Assembly: GCA_000497125.2 (NCBI GenBank)
Contig: CM035322.1
Location: forward strand, 132,001 to 196,000
Source of the DNA: Spironucleus salmonicida
Taxonomy: Eukaryota > Fornicata > Diplomonadida > Hexamitidae
Reading direction: 5' to 3'
DNA: 64,000 nucleotides
Both the position numbers and the translations under genes were made by a program. Shown here piece after piece: positions 34,969-47,721 of the stretch (position 1 is the stretch's first letter; each line of letters opens with the position of its first letter). Under the pieces are notes generated by a model, which saw only the letters and a program-made list of their open reading frames with translations, ran no database searches and was not told the origin of the DNA.

Positions 34969-36612
34969 ATGAATAGACCAACAACAGCTCCTCCTGCACT
35001 ACGCAAGCTCACTAATTTTAGAGGTATAAACCAAGATATACTTGCAGAAAATACAGCTAATAAGCTGGAAATAGTTTAGGAAGACCAGCAAGCTGTTTCT
35101 AAACTTTTAAATCATAAATTAGACTAGAACAAGTTCATCATTCAAAAGTTAAGTGGCGAAAACAAGGAAATTATGACTTTTCTCAAGGCTTCTGGCAAGA
35201 ATTTTGGCCTTCCTCCAGTACCAAAAGGCGATTAGCAGCTTTAACTTTCTGTCATTAAGGGCCCTACTTTATCTATCTTATCTGCATAAATTAAAGATAT
35301 GGAACTAAATCTGGACAAATACACACATAAAAAACGGCTAAATTTTGGCAAAATTAAACAATTAGATGACAATATAAACCTTCTAACAAAAGAAATCGAC
35401 CGCCCTGAACCAGTTGTTGAGCGAGCTTTAAAGCAAGTGCGGGATTTAGAAAACCAACTTGACGATGCGTCAATAAAAGAGAAAGAAGCATATTCAATCT
35501 AAGATACATTCAAAACAATTATAAACAAGCTTAAACGTGAGAGCTTGCGATTCGAAAAAGAGCTTGAATTCTCGGATACATAAAGTAAAATCTAGGAGTA
35601 AGATATCGCTTAATTGACGATTTACACTAAAGAGGCAGAAGATGCAGCAGTTCTTACATAGGCCTAATGTGAGTCCTATAGAGGCCAGCTTTCCCAGCAA
35701 AAATAGACTAGAAAACAAGCACTTGATGAAAGACGTCACGAAGTAGAGCTTATTATTGAGCAGGAAAGGGCTGCAGAAAAGCTTAAACAAGAATCCTAAC
35801 TAATAGATTACCATAAAAACATCAACTACGAGGAGGAGGATTTTGATGTCGAAAAATGTATTTTGAACGAGCAATTTATGCAAAAATAACTCACCAAAAT
35901 ACGGGATTTGGCAGGAATTGATGACCTTGACTAACTCGTCAAAAAATCAGTAAATTAGGCAAAAGTCCAAGAGGAACTTTAGGAGAACACAAAAGAGTCA
36001 CAGGACAAATTGAGCGAAATCTCAAAAGAGGTTTCAGGGTTGAAAATTTAGCTATAAGATGCCTCATTTGCAGCAGATTCTATGGGAAATCGTAGGCTAA
36101 TTGACAGGCTGAAATAGCAAATTCAAGAGGAAAGATTTAGGGTCTCTGCTGTTCAATTGCACAGTTAATAGGCTGGAGTGTACTTCAATTAATTACAACG
36201 CGGAATTCATCATATTTTAGAACTACTAATAATTATTTAGACAGTGTCCGATCTTGACATTTAGTCGTTGTCGACAAGTAACACAGAGGACTTAAAACCG
36301 AGAATTTAGTGCATTAGTGAAAAGATTTGTGCGCTGATGGAGGTCGTAGACTAGTAGCAAATTGCAGCCAGTTCGATGAGGGTAAGTAGAGTCACTAATT
36401 GTGTTGAAGTGAATTTAGAGGAAGATGCGATTGACCTTGTTCAGGATGACTGGGATGGTAGTGGTCTAACTGTTGGAAAGAGTAGTGCGGTGAGTGTTGA
36501 GAGCTTTATTTAGCCCGTTTAAAAGGATGAAAACGAGTTCGATAAAGTCAGGAGGGAATAAAAAGAAAGGACCAGGAAAATAATCGAAAGTTAGAAAAAA
36601 GAGGAATACTGA
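34969..36612 (+). CDS. coiled-coil protein, likely outer dynein arm docking complex subunit
   Basis: A 547-residue protein, nearly all coiled coil between residues 25 and 430, with heptads and few Pro or Gly. Near residue 380 an AGVYFNQLQRGIHHILELL segment matches the AGVxHLxxKL motif of CCDC151/ODAD3-type docking proteins, which anchor outer dynein arms to axonemal doublets. The tail is acidic then basic. Many glutamines are TAA/TAG. G+C rises toward the 3' end. The assignment rests on that motif and architecture, so it is moderate. Confidence 0.6.
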
Positions 36613-36622
36613 ATAAAAAGTT

Positions 36623-37288
36623 TCACTAGAATAATTCATATAGCTTGTTGATAGCAATTTCAGTATCCCCATTTGAAAGGAACAATGCATCTATAATGAA
36701 GTTATCTGAAAAGCGTAGGTTCATATCATGAATGAGAGAAAGCTGAGGATAGTATTATTACATTAAATAATCATAATCCAGGTCAAGTTAACCAATTTTT
36801 GGTATTTAGAGACCTTTATTAAGAAGTTCTAGCCAGAACCTGTATGGGTTCGGTTAGGATTGAAGAAGAATCAGAAGTCCGGAACCATCATAATATAGAT
36901 TATCAATAGCATTTGCATTTGATAATAATTATTTTATTTTATTTGAGTTTATAAGAAGATTAAAATCTTTATTATTTCCTAGAATGAGATCGAATTCTTT
37001 AGCAGTTTAGTGATATTTTTAGAGAAAAATATTTACATGATTTTAAAGAATTTATACTAATTCTGACTTTTTTTTTAAGAGTTTATATAGTTAGTATTCA
37101 ACTTAAAGATCTGATTTGAATTATTAAAGATCTGAAAGTTGATTAGTCATAGGGCTCAGTATCTCTCTTATTTCATGTTAATTGAAGAATTTGTCGAAAA
37201 TTAATTGATCATAAAGAAATAACTCCATATCTGTTTACTTAATATTATAGTACTCTAGACCGTCTACATATTATTTTGGCCAGTCCAT
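36623..37288 (-). CDS. hypothetical protein with C-terminal UBA/CUE-like helix bundle
   Basis: A 221-residue protein starting MDWPKQYVDGLEYYN. The central region (50-120) is helical and Lys/Gln-rich. The last 40 residues (RFSDNFIIDALFLSNGDTEI, then AINKLYELF) have the spacing of a UBA or CUE domain: a three-helix bundle with the NGDxExAIxxL pattern that binds ubiquitin. A role in ubiquitin signalling is inferred. The stop, TAGTGA, is 10 bases from the convergent gene's stop. Confidence 0.6.
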
Positions 37289-37492
37289 TAGAAATGTCTA
37301 TTAATTATAATCGTAAAATATATATATAGATATAGTTTCCCATTTGCTTGAGATACGAGTATAAAGTAATCCTTACTACTAAATTAAAGCTCTAAGATAG
37401 TCTTTAATATAAAAATAAATTAAAAATGTTATTGTAATTTTCAGTAGAAATTAATAAATTGCTAAAAATAAGTAACTCCAACCCTCAGAAAA

Positions 37493-38146
37493 TCACTTGC
37501 CATATTATCTATAAATAGTTTTCTCATATTATTTACCATTAACAAAATTGGTATATTCTCTACTAATACCAGTGTTGCCAAAGCCGATGGGGAATCTTTC
37601 AGGTACGTGATTATGTGTTCTACTAGTTTGGGATTCCCAAACATCGTTTTTATTACCTTATGCAATGTTCCAGCCAAATTTAATTTGTGAAGCATTTCTG
37701 TAAGGTGCCTTGAAATCTTCAGGTTGCATTCTATTACGCCAAGCATTCGCATTAAAAGGACACAATAGCTTCTTCTCACCAGGACCTAATTCTTTGTTAT
37801 TCTTGGGATATTTTTTAGGATATGTAGCATCCACCTGCGTAATGTTGCCTTCAAATGAACGAGGTCTATCTTCCTTTTTCAAGGTTGATTTTTTACGAGT
37901 TTGTTCTAATTTAAGTGAATCATCTAGACGTGTTAACTCATGAGGTTAAGGCTTGACTGATACTTCCATACCTCGTCTCGTGACCTTCATAGATTAGGTA
38001 GAATGGTCTTATTCTACTAAAGGAGCAGCTCTAAAGATTTTATTTGCAGTATCCTGATATTTACTCATATTTTTTGTTTTTAAATGAATATGTTCAGTAA
38101 CACAGCAAGATGAGTTAAGCTTAGTATGATCACAGTTGCAGGTCAT
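37493..38146 (-). CDS. hypothetical basic protein, 217 aa
   Basis: Open frame from AAAATG at 38146 to AAGTGA. The N-terminus MTCNCDHTKLNSSCC is Cys-rich and may be a metal or membrane-association site; an in-frame ATG 26 codons on (MSKYQDT) could also start translation. The rest is basic and Pro/Asn-rich, with turn-forming motifs (GPGEKKLLCPFNANAWRN; FPIGFGNTGISREY). This style resembles small microtubule-inner or cilia-associated proteins, but I cannot name it. Confidence 0.6.
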
Positions 38147-38615
38147 TTTAGTGGAATGATTTTGCGGACAAAAGGGGATTTCAAAGAATGTACTAATTAA
38201 TATATTCTACCTATCATTCTATAGAAAATCTAATATTAAATTACATATTTATCTAATATTACATTTACAGTATGTAATTTTGAATCTAAATAAGATTAAC
38301 GATAACATTATATGATATTATATATTGGATTTTTCAATCTTATATATTTGCAATTTTATATGTTTGACGTCAATATTATCAATATATTTTATTATACTGT
38401 GCAATTCTTTAATGAATAGATAGATATTTTTAGTTCATAATAGGATCACTATTGCGTATTATAGTATTTTCTGCAATACATATTCATATTCAATACAAAA
38501 TTTTTAATTTAAATCAGGTTCGATAATTAAAATAAATATATTTAAAATACGTGACAAACATTAACATACTATTCAACATCCACATATCTTGTTTATGTAT
38601 TAAAAATATCCTCAT
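38147..38615. other. intergenic, nothing supported
   Basis: About 470 AT-rich bases between the start of the gene at 37493 and the stop of the gene at 38616. No open frame, RNA gene or repeat is convincing. Confidence 0.35.
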
Positions 38616-39743
38616 TCAAACTCCAAGCCACATTTTCATTATACCTTCCCTTCCATCTTCTGCCAAAAACTGTAAAATCTCGTCACCTGATATTTAACAA
38701 ACTAAATTAGTGACAAATTTGGAGTAAACAGTAATAATAGTTTCATTTTTAATGCTAAAACATTCGTTCAGAACACTACAAACCGATTTATTGATAGATT
38801 TAGATGCCAGTTTCTCATAGTTTATTTCAATTTCTTAAATTTAAAAATGAAATCTGTTAACTCTATTTGGCTGCTTAATTACCTTTCCTGGCTTAAATTA
38901 AAGAGTTTATTTATCAAAAAATGCACATAAACTGGTAATTTAAGGAACGATTAAGTCCTCAAAAGGGTCGATTAGTGGTTGTATTTAAGAAAAATTTACT
39001 ATTTTAGCATCAGAAAATTCTATACCTGAAAAGAATGGCGAATAATAAATATCACGTTTTTAAGCGTGTTTTTATATAAATTCTACTTTTTAAACTGTAA
39101 ACGTAATCCCCATCATAAGTTTAGCCTGATTTTTTTAATATGGCGATTTTAATGCAATTTCAGAACTATTGTGAATAACTTATTATTATAAGGTACTGCT
39201 AAGAATAAGTGTTTCTCCATAGTTTGGTTTGGAATCAAATGTAACGGGCTTGAGCTAACTAATCTCTGCTGTTGTAAGATTTGTATTTTTGAAATTAAAA
39301 TATCGCATTAATGTAGATGATTACTTTTTAAGGTAAAATTCAATATCTTGAACGTTAAGAGGGGAATTAAAATTTATTTATGTAATTATAAATGCAAAAT
39401 TTAGGTGACGAACGAGTGATCCAGGTTTTATCGTACATATATCAATGCATGGATCATCTACATATGTAATATGATGCGGAAGTGTTATAGACGGTGGAAG
39501 AACAAAATGTTGTGGGAGAGCATCTTATGTAATAGGATATGGAATTTTTGCACGTAATGAGTGTAATGCAGCTGAAATCGAGGGAGTTGCAAATGCACTG
39601 CGCAAAAAATTATTTAAGGCATCATGAAGTGTATTAAGCTTGTCATAGTAAGTAATAGATACTTGAGGTGTATTATAAACAGAATGTTACATAAACTCTG
39701 TGTATAATTAAAAAATTTACTGCAAAAGAGCTTCGCTGCTCAT
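38616..39743 (-). CDS. hypothetical protein, 375 aa
   Basis: Open frame of 375 codons ending GTTTGA. The start ATG (39741-39743) lies within the first bases of cassette copy 2, so the cassette's left edge and this gene's start coincide. The protein begins MSSEALLQQIFQLY with a helix, has a His/Pro-rich middle (LPPSITLPHHITYVDDP) and then mostly beta-like sequence. It may resemble C2/PapD-like folds, but I have no firm match. The cassette may now supply its promoter. A downstream Met (codon 18) is an alternative start. Confidence 0.6.
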
Positions 39744-39793
39744 TTTGAAAATGTTCAATATCTATATACCGTATAATATCCGTGTTCTCCAGG

Positions 39794-40216
39794 ATGGACT
39801 GCGAGATTCAGAAAATCGCACAGCTGCTCAACCCAGCGCAGCTGGACCTTTCGGCCGAGATAGTCAAGCATACTGAGTCAAGAATGGCTCAGCTGGTTTT
39901 CGAGAACGCAGTGCTCCGTGACGACATCGCGGACCTGCTGCGCGAGAAGGCACGTCTGGTGCGAGGCATACAGGGGAGCCAGGAATCGGGGCAGCAGGGC
40001 GGATGGACTATCGCCGGGACCCAAGCGTCCACAGATATTCCTGGCGAGGTGGACTGCCTGCAGCACGCGCTGGGTTCGCTAGGCTGGGCGCAGTTCGACG
40101 CTGGCGTTCTGCGGTCGTTCCGCCTCTAGCGCAGCATCGACCATATGCTAGGCAGGGAAAGTGCGGGACCGGTGCACAGCCTGGAGGATATTGCTGCCTT
40201 CTGCCGAGTCGAGTGA
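39794..40216 (+). CDS. cassette gene 1, coiled-coil protein (copy 2)
   Basis: The 140-residue twin of the gene at 24900, intact. Differences from copy 1 are in the Gln/Gly linker (ESGQQGG in place of ESGKQGG), one Val for Leu, and one Ser for Leu near residue 108. The amphipathic helix of residues 15-62 is identical. Codon use is GC-rich with one TAG for Gln. The start is 51 bases to the right of the oppositely directed start of the 375-residue gene, implying a shared leader. Confidence 0.65.
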
Positions 40217-40275
40217 TGCTATAAGAAAGTGAAGTACGCGAGTATGCATATAATAAGTCAAAACACCACCGAAAA

Positions 40276-41091
40276 ATGACAAGTTTAACCCACTACGACC
40301 TTGCCACGCTTGCCGACGCAGACTAGATCCGGACCCTCATCAATCCCGCCGGTACCTGTACGAAGCAATCCACCTAGAATGTGGATGTGACCCTAATCCT
40401 CCAGTCGCCCGTGATCCCGCTGCCAGTCAAGATCCTGAACCTGAAGCCCGCAGCAGACTAGCAGCGGCTAGCACATGACACGTTAATGAACTTCCTCAAC
40501 GCGTCATTCGAGCAGCGTGTGAATGGTAACGCGGTGTAGCTACTGAAGGAGTCCGAGGACGGCATCACTTCCACCCTGGGCACGGTCGGCTCGACGCTCG
40601 ACGCGAACCCCCATAACATCGTGTTCCCCTTTCACCGCACAATCGCCCACTACGCCTTCTACTACAAGTGGCTAGCAGTGGTAGACTACTTCCTCCGCGA
40701 GGACCTCCTCCGGGACATTACTTCGCCAGACAGCGTGGGCATGACGCCCCTCGACCTGTACTATGTCAACTACCGCGAGCTCGCCCAGCACATCGATCTC
40801 GACGACGTTAAGCACCCCCAGCACCCATCTGCCCTCAAGCGGCATGGCACCTGGTGGCGCGACCAGTAGCTCTACAAGATAGCTTGCCAGAGCGGGATGC
40901 TGCAGAACATCAGCAACGCAATCGCGATCCAGGTGCCCGCACCCTCCAAACCCCATAAGGAAGGCACGCCGGAGATCATGGGCGTAAAGGAGCTTCTGAC
41001 TGTGCTCTTCGCGGCAATCGGCGGCACCCCCACCCAGAAAGCCTACTCCCCACTGGTCAACCTCAGGCTCTGGCCGGTGGATCTATACTGA
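40276..41091 (+). CDS. cassette gene 2, ankyrin-like protein (copy 2)
   Basis: The 271-residue twin of the gene at 25382, intact and ending at TGA 41089. One amino-acid change from copy 1 (Asp for Asn, four residues before the end) and two silent changes. The ankyrin-like segment around residues 115-165 is unchanged. Retention of both frames in both copies suggests recent duplication or selection; which one cannot be told from two copies. Confidence 0.65.
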
Positions 41092-41094
41092 TAT

Positions 41095-41379
41095 TTGAAT
41101 CATTCAACTAATTTTTTTAATAATATTACTTATCCTTATTTATATTTAATTTTAACTGTCTTTATAAGTTTAAAATATCAAAGAATCGAGTTATTTTTAT
41201 CCTTACGTTTTAAATTTTAAATATATTTCAGATCTATATTAAATAATACTTGAATTAGGCTATTATGATGTTTTAAATTAATATTTAACTAAACAAATAA
41301 ATATTATCACAGATATGAATACACAATAAATAATTAAATACTATATAATTATAAATGCTATATAAATTTTTTCACTTTA
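41095..41379. other. intergenic, nothing supported
   Basis: AT-rich gap of about 285 bases to the right of cassette copy 2. No gene, repeat or cassette remnant is visible. Confidence 0.35.
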
Positions 41380-41580
41380 ATGGATGAATTTATTTAAGAA
41401 GCAACCAATTTTTATAAACTCCCTAATGTAATTCCAAATGCATCAATTACTGCAGCTGGATATTAAATGATAAAAGATTATAATAAAAATGGTAGAATAT
41501 ATAATAGTAAAACGGATGATTTCGAAATGAAAGCAAAAGAAATTTTAAATAAGTTTAAAGCCATGCCCAATTATGTATGA
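41380..41580 (+). CDS. small hypothetical protein, 66 aa
   Basis: A short open frame starting MDEFIQEATNFYKLPN, ending GTATGA. It has balanced composition (Ala, Lys, Asp, Asn) and is less AT-biased than random frames: NASITAAGYQMIKDYN then KAKEILNKFKAMPNYV. This argues for a real small helical protein. No family recognised. Confidence 0.45.
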
Positions 41581-41599
41581 CTGTCTAATTTTTCTCACT

Positions 41600-41923
41600 T
41601 CATAATTTATTGTAAAGTTCATCAATAATACATTCTAGATCTATAGCCCCATTAGGGAACTATAAACTTTCTTCTTATGTATATTTACATATAATTTATT
41701 TTAAAAGGCCTTTAACTTCAGGAAGTTATAGTATTTTTTTTAAGTCTAACTAGGATGAAATATTAGTAGGTTTATCTGATAATTCCTATCTAAATTTATT
41801 ATAAGAATTAAATAATTTATTTTCACCTAAGTACTATTTAAGTAGACCATTTATGATTTAAGTAGTATTAATCATTAAAACTTATTCCAACATATTATAT
41901 AATATAGTATATAAATTACTCAT
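41600..41923 (-). CDS. hypothetical protein, 107 aa
   Basis: Open frame starting MSNLYTILYNMLEQVL, helical throughout, with a Leu-rich C-terminal half (LDLKKILQLPEVKGLLKQII; GAIDLECIIDELYNKL). It could be a small helical adaptor. Its start codon is only 7 bases from the start of the divergent gene at 41931. Function unknown. Confidence 0.5.
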
Positions 41924-41930
41924 ACTTTTT

Positions 41931-42452
41931 ATGGAATAGAATGAAACTCAGATATAATTCACTGACCGTTTAATATAATTAAGAAAAGAAATCCAAATTT
42001 AACGAACTAAATTAGTAAAAATGTAAATTAAGTAAGAATTTATAGATGGAATCTCACAAACGGATAATTTATAATATCACTAGTTCATGAATGAAAAAGC
42101 AATTTAGTATAATTAAAATTCTGATGAATATTAAATTTCTGAAGTAGGAACATAAACACCATCCAGTAGAGTTCAACAAGCAGTACAAACGATTATTCCG
42201 TAAATAACTGAGAGTACGACAATTACTAATTTTTATGATTTATTCCCCTAGTATAAAGAAGAAAACTTCTTAAAACACTAACAGATTTAGTAATAAAAAG
42301 ATTAACATTAATTCTCAATACTCTCTACCGTATAGGAAGGAACAAAATACTGGGACTTATAGAAAACTATAACTAATAACAAATCTTGCTACATAATAGA
42401 TGGAGTTAAGCTGCCAGTATATCGAAAACTGAGCTAGTCTAGTTTTAAGTGA
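41931..42452 (+). CDS. hypothetical Gln-rich protein, 173 aa
   Basis: Open frame from TTTTATG to AAGTGA. The product is Gln/Thr/Ile-rich, with a helical N-terminal 60 residues (DRLIQLRKEIQIQRTKLVKM) and a Ser/Thr-rich centre. The tail has a conserved-looking YWDLQKTITNNKSCYIIDG segment. No family recognised. The 7-base divergent spacing with the gene at 41600 leaves no room for separate promoters. Confidence 0.55.
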
Positions 42453-42592
42453 ATTACTGCATTGGAATGTATAATTCTGACCAACTTTATTTTCTAAATG
42501 CTAGTAAAACATTAATTACTTAAATTATATTTTCCCTCCAAAATATAATTATTATATAAATTTAATCGTTTAATACCAAAAATTTTTACAAA

Positions 42593-43978
42593 ATGTCACT
42601 ATACTCTACCCATAATCTGTCATTCCACTCCTCAGCGCCCTCAGTAACAGAACAAGATACACTATCCACCGCTATAGAAAAACTACGTCAAAAAGCTCTC
42701 ATTCTATAATCACGACAAAGAACTGTTTTAGATGATTATGAAAACTCTGAGAGAAGAATGAATTAACTGAAAGATGCAGTTAATGAATCAGAGGAACGGA
42801 ACATACGATTAACAAAGAAAATCTAGCATTATAAATCTACTCTTTAGGACTAAATTGCAGAAGGACTCGACTAACACTAAACAAAGTTAGAAAATGTTTA
42901 AACGGAATTAGAGCAACTGAAGGAAAGAAATCACTAATTAGAAAATAATAGAAGCTAAATTTGTGAAACTAATATAAAAACGGAAGGTTAACTTTAAATT
43001 TAAGTTGCAGAAATTTAGCAAGAAAAAGACGCAGCAAATGCTCAAATTGAACGAATAAAATAAGAAGTTAGAGAATTAATAATCTAGAAAGATAAATTGA
43101 CGTCAAACTTCAGCGAGCTTACTAATGCAAACGCATCATTGAAAATTACAGTTTACCATTTTATTTTGAAAAAGCTTTCTAAATTCAGTGACGAAAATTA
43201 TGCTAAGTATGTTGATTAAACTCTTTAAATGAAAAAAATAAGTAATCAATAAGCACAAAATCTTATAAATAGCTAGAATAACGACTTTTTGACGGAAATT
43301 CTTCTCCAAAAATTTGATTACGGAGACGATTGGACGTAGGAGCAAAAACGTCCAAAAGTAGATTCAAATTTGCAGGTAAATCAGCCTAGTCGTAACATGT
43401 TAACTTCTGTCACAATTTTTGATAATAATGATAATGAAACCACCTTTAATCAGTATGTTGCTGAGGAAACAGCAATTTAACGAAAACGATCTGGATCTAC
43501 TAATTACTCGATTTTAAGGTCAGATCCAGAAGATTCTACAATGAGCTTACGCAATTCACGTGTAAGGAGGGAAATAGATTTTTTAACAAACGATTCACCA
43601 GGATAAAAAGGAGGTAGAAAAATAAAAATTTCAGCCAAAAAGGGTCAGAAAAGTATGGAAACCTTCAACTATAAAGGGATGTAAGGTAGTTATGGATATG
43701 ATAAACCATAGGCAAGAAGGTATTCTGGAAGTTAAGAAGGATCGGGTACACTTAAAACTAAGGCTAGAGATGATATAATGGAAGGATTGAGATGTAAACT
43801 TATCGATTTGAGCGAAGAGAAAGGAAGGTTATTGAGAAGGTTAGAAGCAGTTTAAAAAAGTTATACAAGAGGTCCAGACAAGACACTCAGAATGGGTAAA
43901 ATCAAAGAAGAGATTACTAGAGTTATGAGGGATATGAAATTGCTCAAAGATCGGTTATAAAAGATTAAGAATAAATGA
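42593..43978 (+). CDS. coiled-coil protein, 461 aa
   Basis: A 461-residue protein from AAAATG. Residues 25-195 are a strong coiled coil (SRQRTVLDDYENSERRM onward). A Ser/Gly/basic linker covers about 255-370. A second helical segment is at 385-460 (LRCKLIDLSEEKGRLLRRL), ending in Lys. Likely cytoskeletal or basal-body associated by analogy only. The shadow frame on the minus strand at 43136-43345 was ignored. Confidence 0.65.
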
Positions 43979-44164
43979 TTGATTAGGTTTTGTATATGTT
44001 TGACGTTAAATCAAGATGTGTTTGGTTATTCACAAATCATATATAATATTGAGAACAAACCATCAGTTACTCTATAAACCACAAAAACAAAATACATATA
44101 AAATTATTATTATATCATAAATAGAGATTAAAGTTATTAAATCTTATCACCACTTCCTCAAGTA

Positions 44165-45145
<981 letters not shown>

Positions 45146-45680
45146 AGTTGACTCTTTATTCTATTAATTTTATTATACATATCTTATAGTAATTTTTAGA
45201 AGTTTGAAGGCTAAAACTCCTTAGAGTACTTAGTTATAGTGTTATCACTAAATGAATTAGTTTTATGTAATCTACCTCTTATTTAAGTTGTTTGTTGATT
45301 TTTTAATTCACTGAATACAAGTTTCATATTAATAATAAGGTTTTACTAAATATTATATTAAAGTAACGTTATCTCTAGAATTAATCAGCTTTTAAAATTA
45401 TTATATACTTACTTATCTATGATTTTATTTCGTTAATAAATAAGGTATACTCCTCTTTACTAATTTGTATGTTAACCTGTTAATTCTATCATTGGCGTGT
45501 CTATTATCAATATTGCTAGAAGTCGCTGTTTTTAAACAGAAATTAGTAATACTTCAACGATTAAAATTAAATATGATCATTAAATAAAACTAATCCAAAA
45601 ATATTCGTCCATTATTAAAAATAAAAAATATTTTAATATATATAAATATATATTATTGAAGTTTATCCATTCTAAGAAAA
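45146..45680. other. intergenic, nothing supported
   Basis: About 535 AT-rich bases between two plus-strand genes. No gene, repeat or RNA is supported. The part just before 45681 would hold the promoter of the membrane-protein gene. Confidence 0.35.
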
Positions 45681-47351
45681 ATGCTCTTATGTTTTTCCTT
45701 CACCCCCGAAGCTCTCTTGAATTGCTACGGACTTGGAACATTCGCTACTATATAACCTAATGTCAATCAGGTTTGTGTTTCACTGCAACCTGAAAATTCG
45801 GAAATTTGTGCACGTTTTCCACATGGAGTCACGGTAACACTTAACATGAACATTGCTCTGACTACAATTTTGACTAATTTTGCATACTCCTCAACCACTG
45901 AAATATGTTTCTAGTGCATTCCAGATGGTACGATTATTACAGAAGCACAGTGTGAGTTACTAAAAGACACTGAGTTTGCCTCTATGACACTCGACGGTAT
46001 TTCAGTTGTTAGTCAGGTACCTATCGGTGCAATTATGACACGTAATAGTAACTTCGACGATTGCTTCGTCCAGGATGCCACCAGTTTCTTCAGCCTCAGT
46101 TCAGACTATGCCGATTTTTCACTGAACGCTACCGGACGATGTGATGAGCTATTCAATTAAGGAAAGATCCAGAAGGTTGATGTGCTGATTTTGTTCGAAA
46201 ATTGGACACGGTATTAGAGAGTTGAACTAATTTAACCGTAATACATAAGGTTTTGGCCCAGTAAGTTCTTTCTCAGTGGCGATAACATGTTCAATTTGAT
46301 TATCAACCAAACCGTGTAGTTAGCGTAGGTACTTTTCTATATTGAATTGAACGGTGTTCTTTTGAGTACTTCGACTGACTTATCGACCTATAAATTTTTC
46401 GACTTCTAATAGTGCTACACAAACTATACATTATAGACTACTTATGACTATTTTGTGATTACCATATCACCAGTGAAGGGGTTCATTGAGATTGAGGAGG
46501 CTAAAGTAAGCGGAAATTACAATTAGATAATATTAAGAACTCAGTTTGTATCTAATTTTAACGCCTCTGAAACATACACTTATTAGATTACACCTGAATT
46601 TGATCATTTTGATTTTTAAAATCCAGGAAATGTATTTTCTTGTAAATCTGAAGATAATTTATCATTATGTTTGGAATAAAGAGCAAAAATTATAGATTCA
46701 GGAGTTTATAATTATCATATAACATTTTAACTAATGCTTTTAAAAGATAACAAGTTAGTATATTCAGGATCGTTTCAAATACCGTCTATAAATGCATCAT
46801 TCTGTTTAGAAAGCTCGAAAGCAGTTGTTGATTAGGGTTAGATCAAGATTACAGCTAAATTAAGCTCATATTTTAATGAATCTGCAGCTTGTGCGTTTTC
46901 TAATCATAATATTATATCTCTTGAATATTTTAATGATAATGAGTATTTATTAACACCTTTATTATTTAGAAAGATGGATTCGAAAGATTTAGATATAACT
47001 TTTTTCCCTTGCTCTGGCTATTGTTTATAACACGATGATACGTGTACACCAGTAGATGAGGAGATATGCCATAGATTTTAACTTGATCATGGATAAAAAA
47101 TTTAAATATCTTATCTAAACTTAGATACAGGTAATTAGATTATTATGATAATTGAAGAAATAGAAAATAAAGATTATGGAGATTTTTTTTAAAAGATGAT
47201 AATATTTACAGGAGGAATATGTAGTGGTATGCTTTGTGTTGTTATTGGATTTATTATATTTACTAAATTTTAGGCATAAATTTTAAGAAAAATAGAAGAA
47301 AAAATAAGACTCAAAGAAGCATAGAAAAAAAAGTTATTAGATGAAGATTGA
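45681..47351 (+). CDS. single-pass membrane protein with large ectodomain
   Basis: A 556-residue protein from AAAATG. The N-terminus (MLLCFSFTPEALLNCYG) could be a short signal peptide. About 480 residues follow of beta-rich, Cys-containing sequence with several N-glycosylation sites (for example NAT, NWT, NQT, NAS). Near residue 515 a clear transmembrane helix (ICSGMLCVVIGFIIFTKF) precedes a short basic cytosolic tail rich in Lys and Arg. Type I topology is inferred. It is not a Cys-rich VSP-type protein (no CxxC array, no CRGKA-like tail). Ligand and function unknown. Confidence 0.65.
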
Positions 47352-47721
47352 GTTATAAAATTTAAACATTATTTTATTAATTTATATTATTTTGAGAATT
47401 TGAATAATCTCTCTTAAAATCTATTTTGATTTTGGTTTATTTAAATATTCATAAGTATAGATAGCTAGTAAAACATTAATTTTATAATATATAATTATAT
47501 GTAAATTATTATATTTATTGATAATCTATTTATGTAGTGTGAATATATTAATCATTTTATGACAAAATATAACTGTATTAATAATTGTAGTAGAAGTAAA
47601 ATTAATATTTATGTGAATAAAGGTTTAATTATTTATTGCTATTAATTTAGAACTATTTAGGATATAAATATTATACTGCTATTTATATGTCATATCTATT
47701 GCCAATTTTCCATTCCTCACA
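47352..47721. other. intergenic, nothing supported
   Basis: About 370 AT-rich bases upstream of the annexin gene, which should contain its promoter. Nothing else seen. Confidence 0.35.

Larger units (their letters stand above)
39739..41094 (+). repeat. GC-rich two-gene cassette, copy 2
   Basis: Second copy of the unit at 24845-26200, same orientation and 14,894 bases away. I count about nine substitutions: four synonymous and four amino-acid changes in the two genes, and one in the spacer. Both reading frames are intact in both copies. Left flank is the divergent 375-residue gene; right flank is AT-rich intergenic DNA. Confidence 0.9.

Noticed and set aside
45681-47351. HAP2-type gamete fusogen
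   Set aside because: General layout fits, but I see no conserved HAP2 cysteine pattern or fusion loop, so no name was given.
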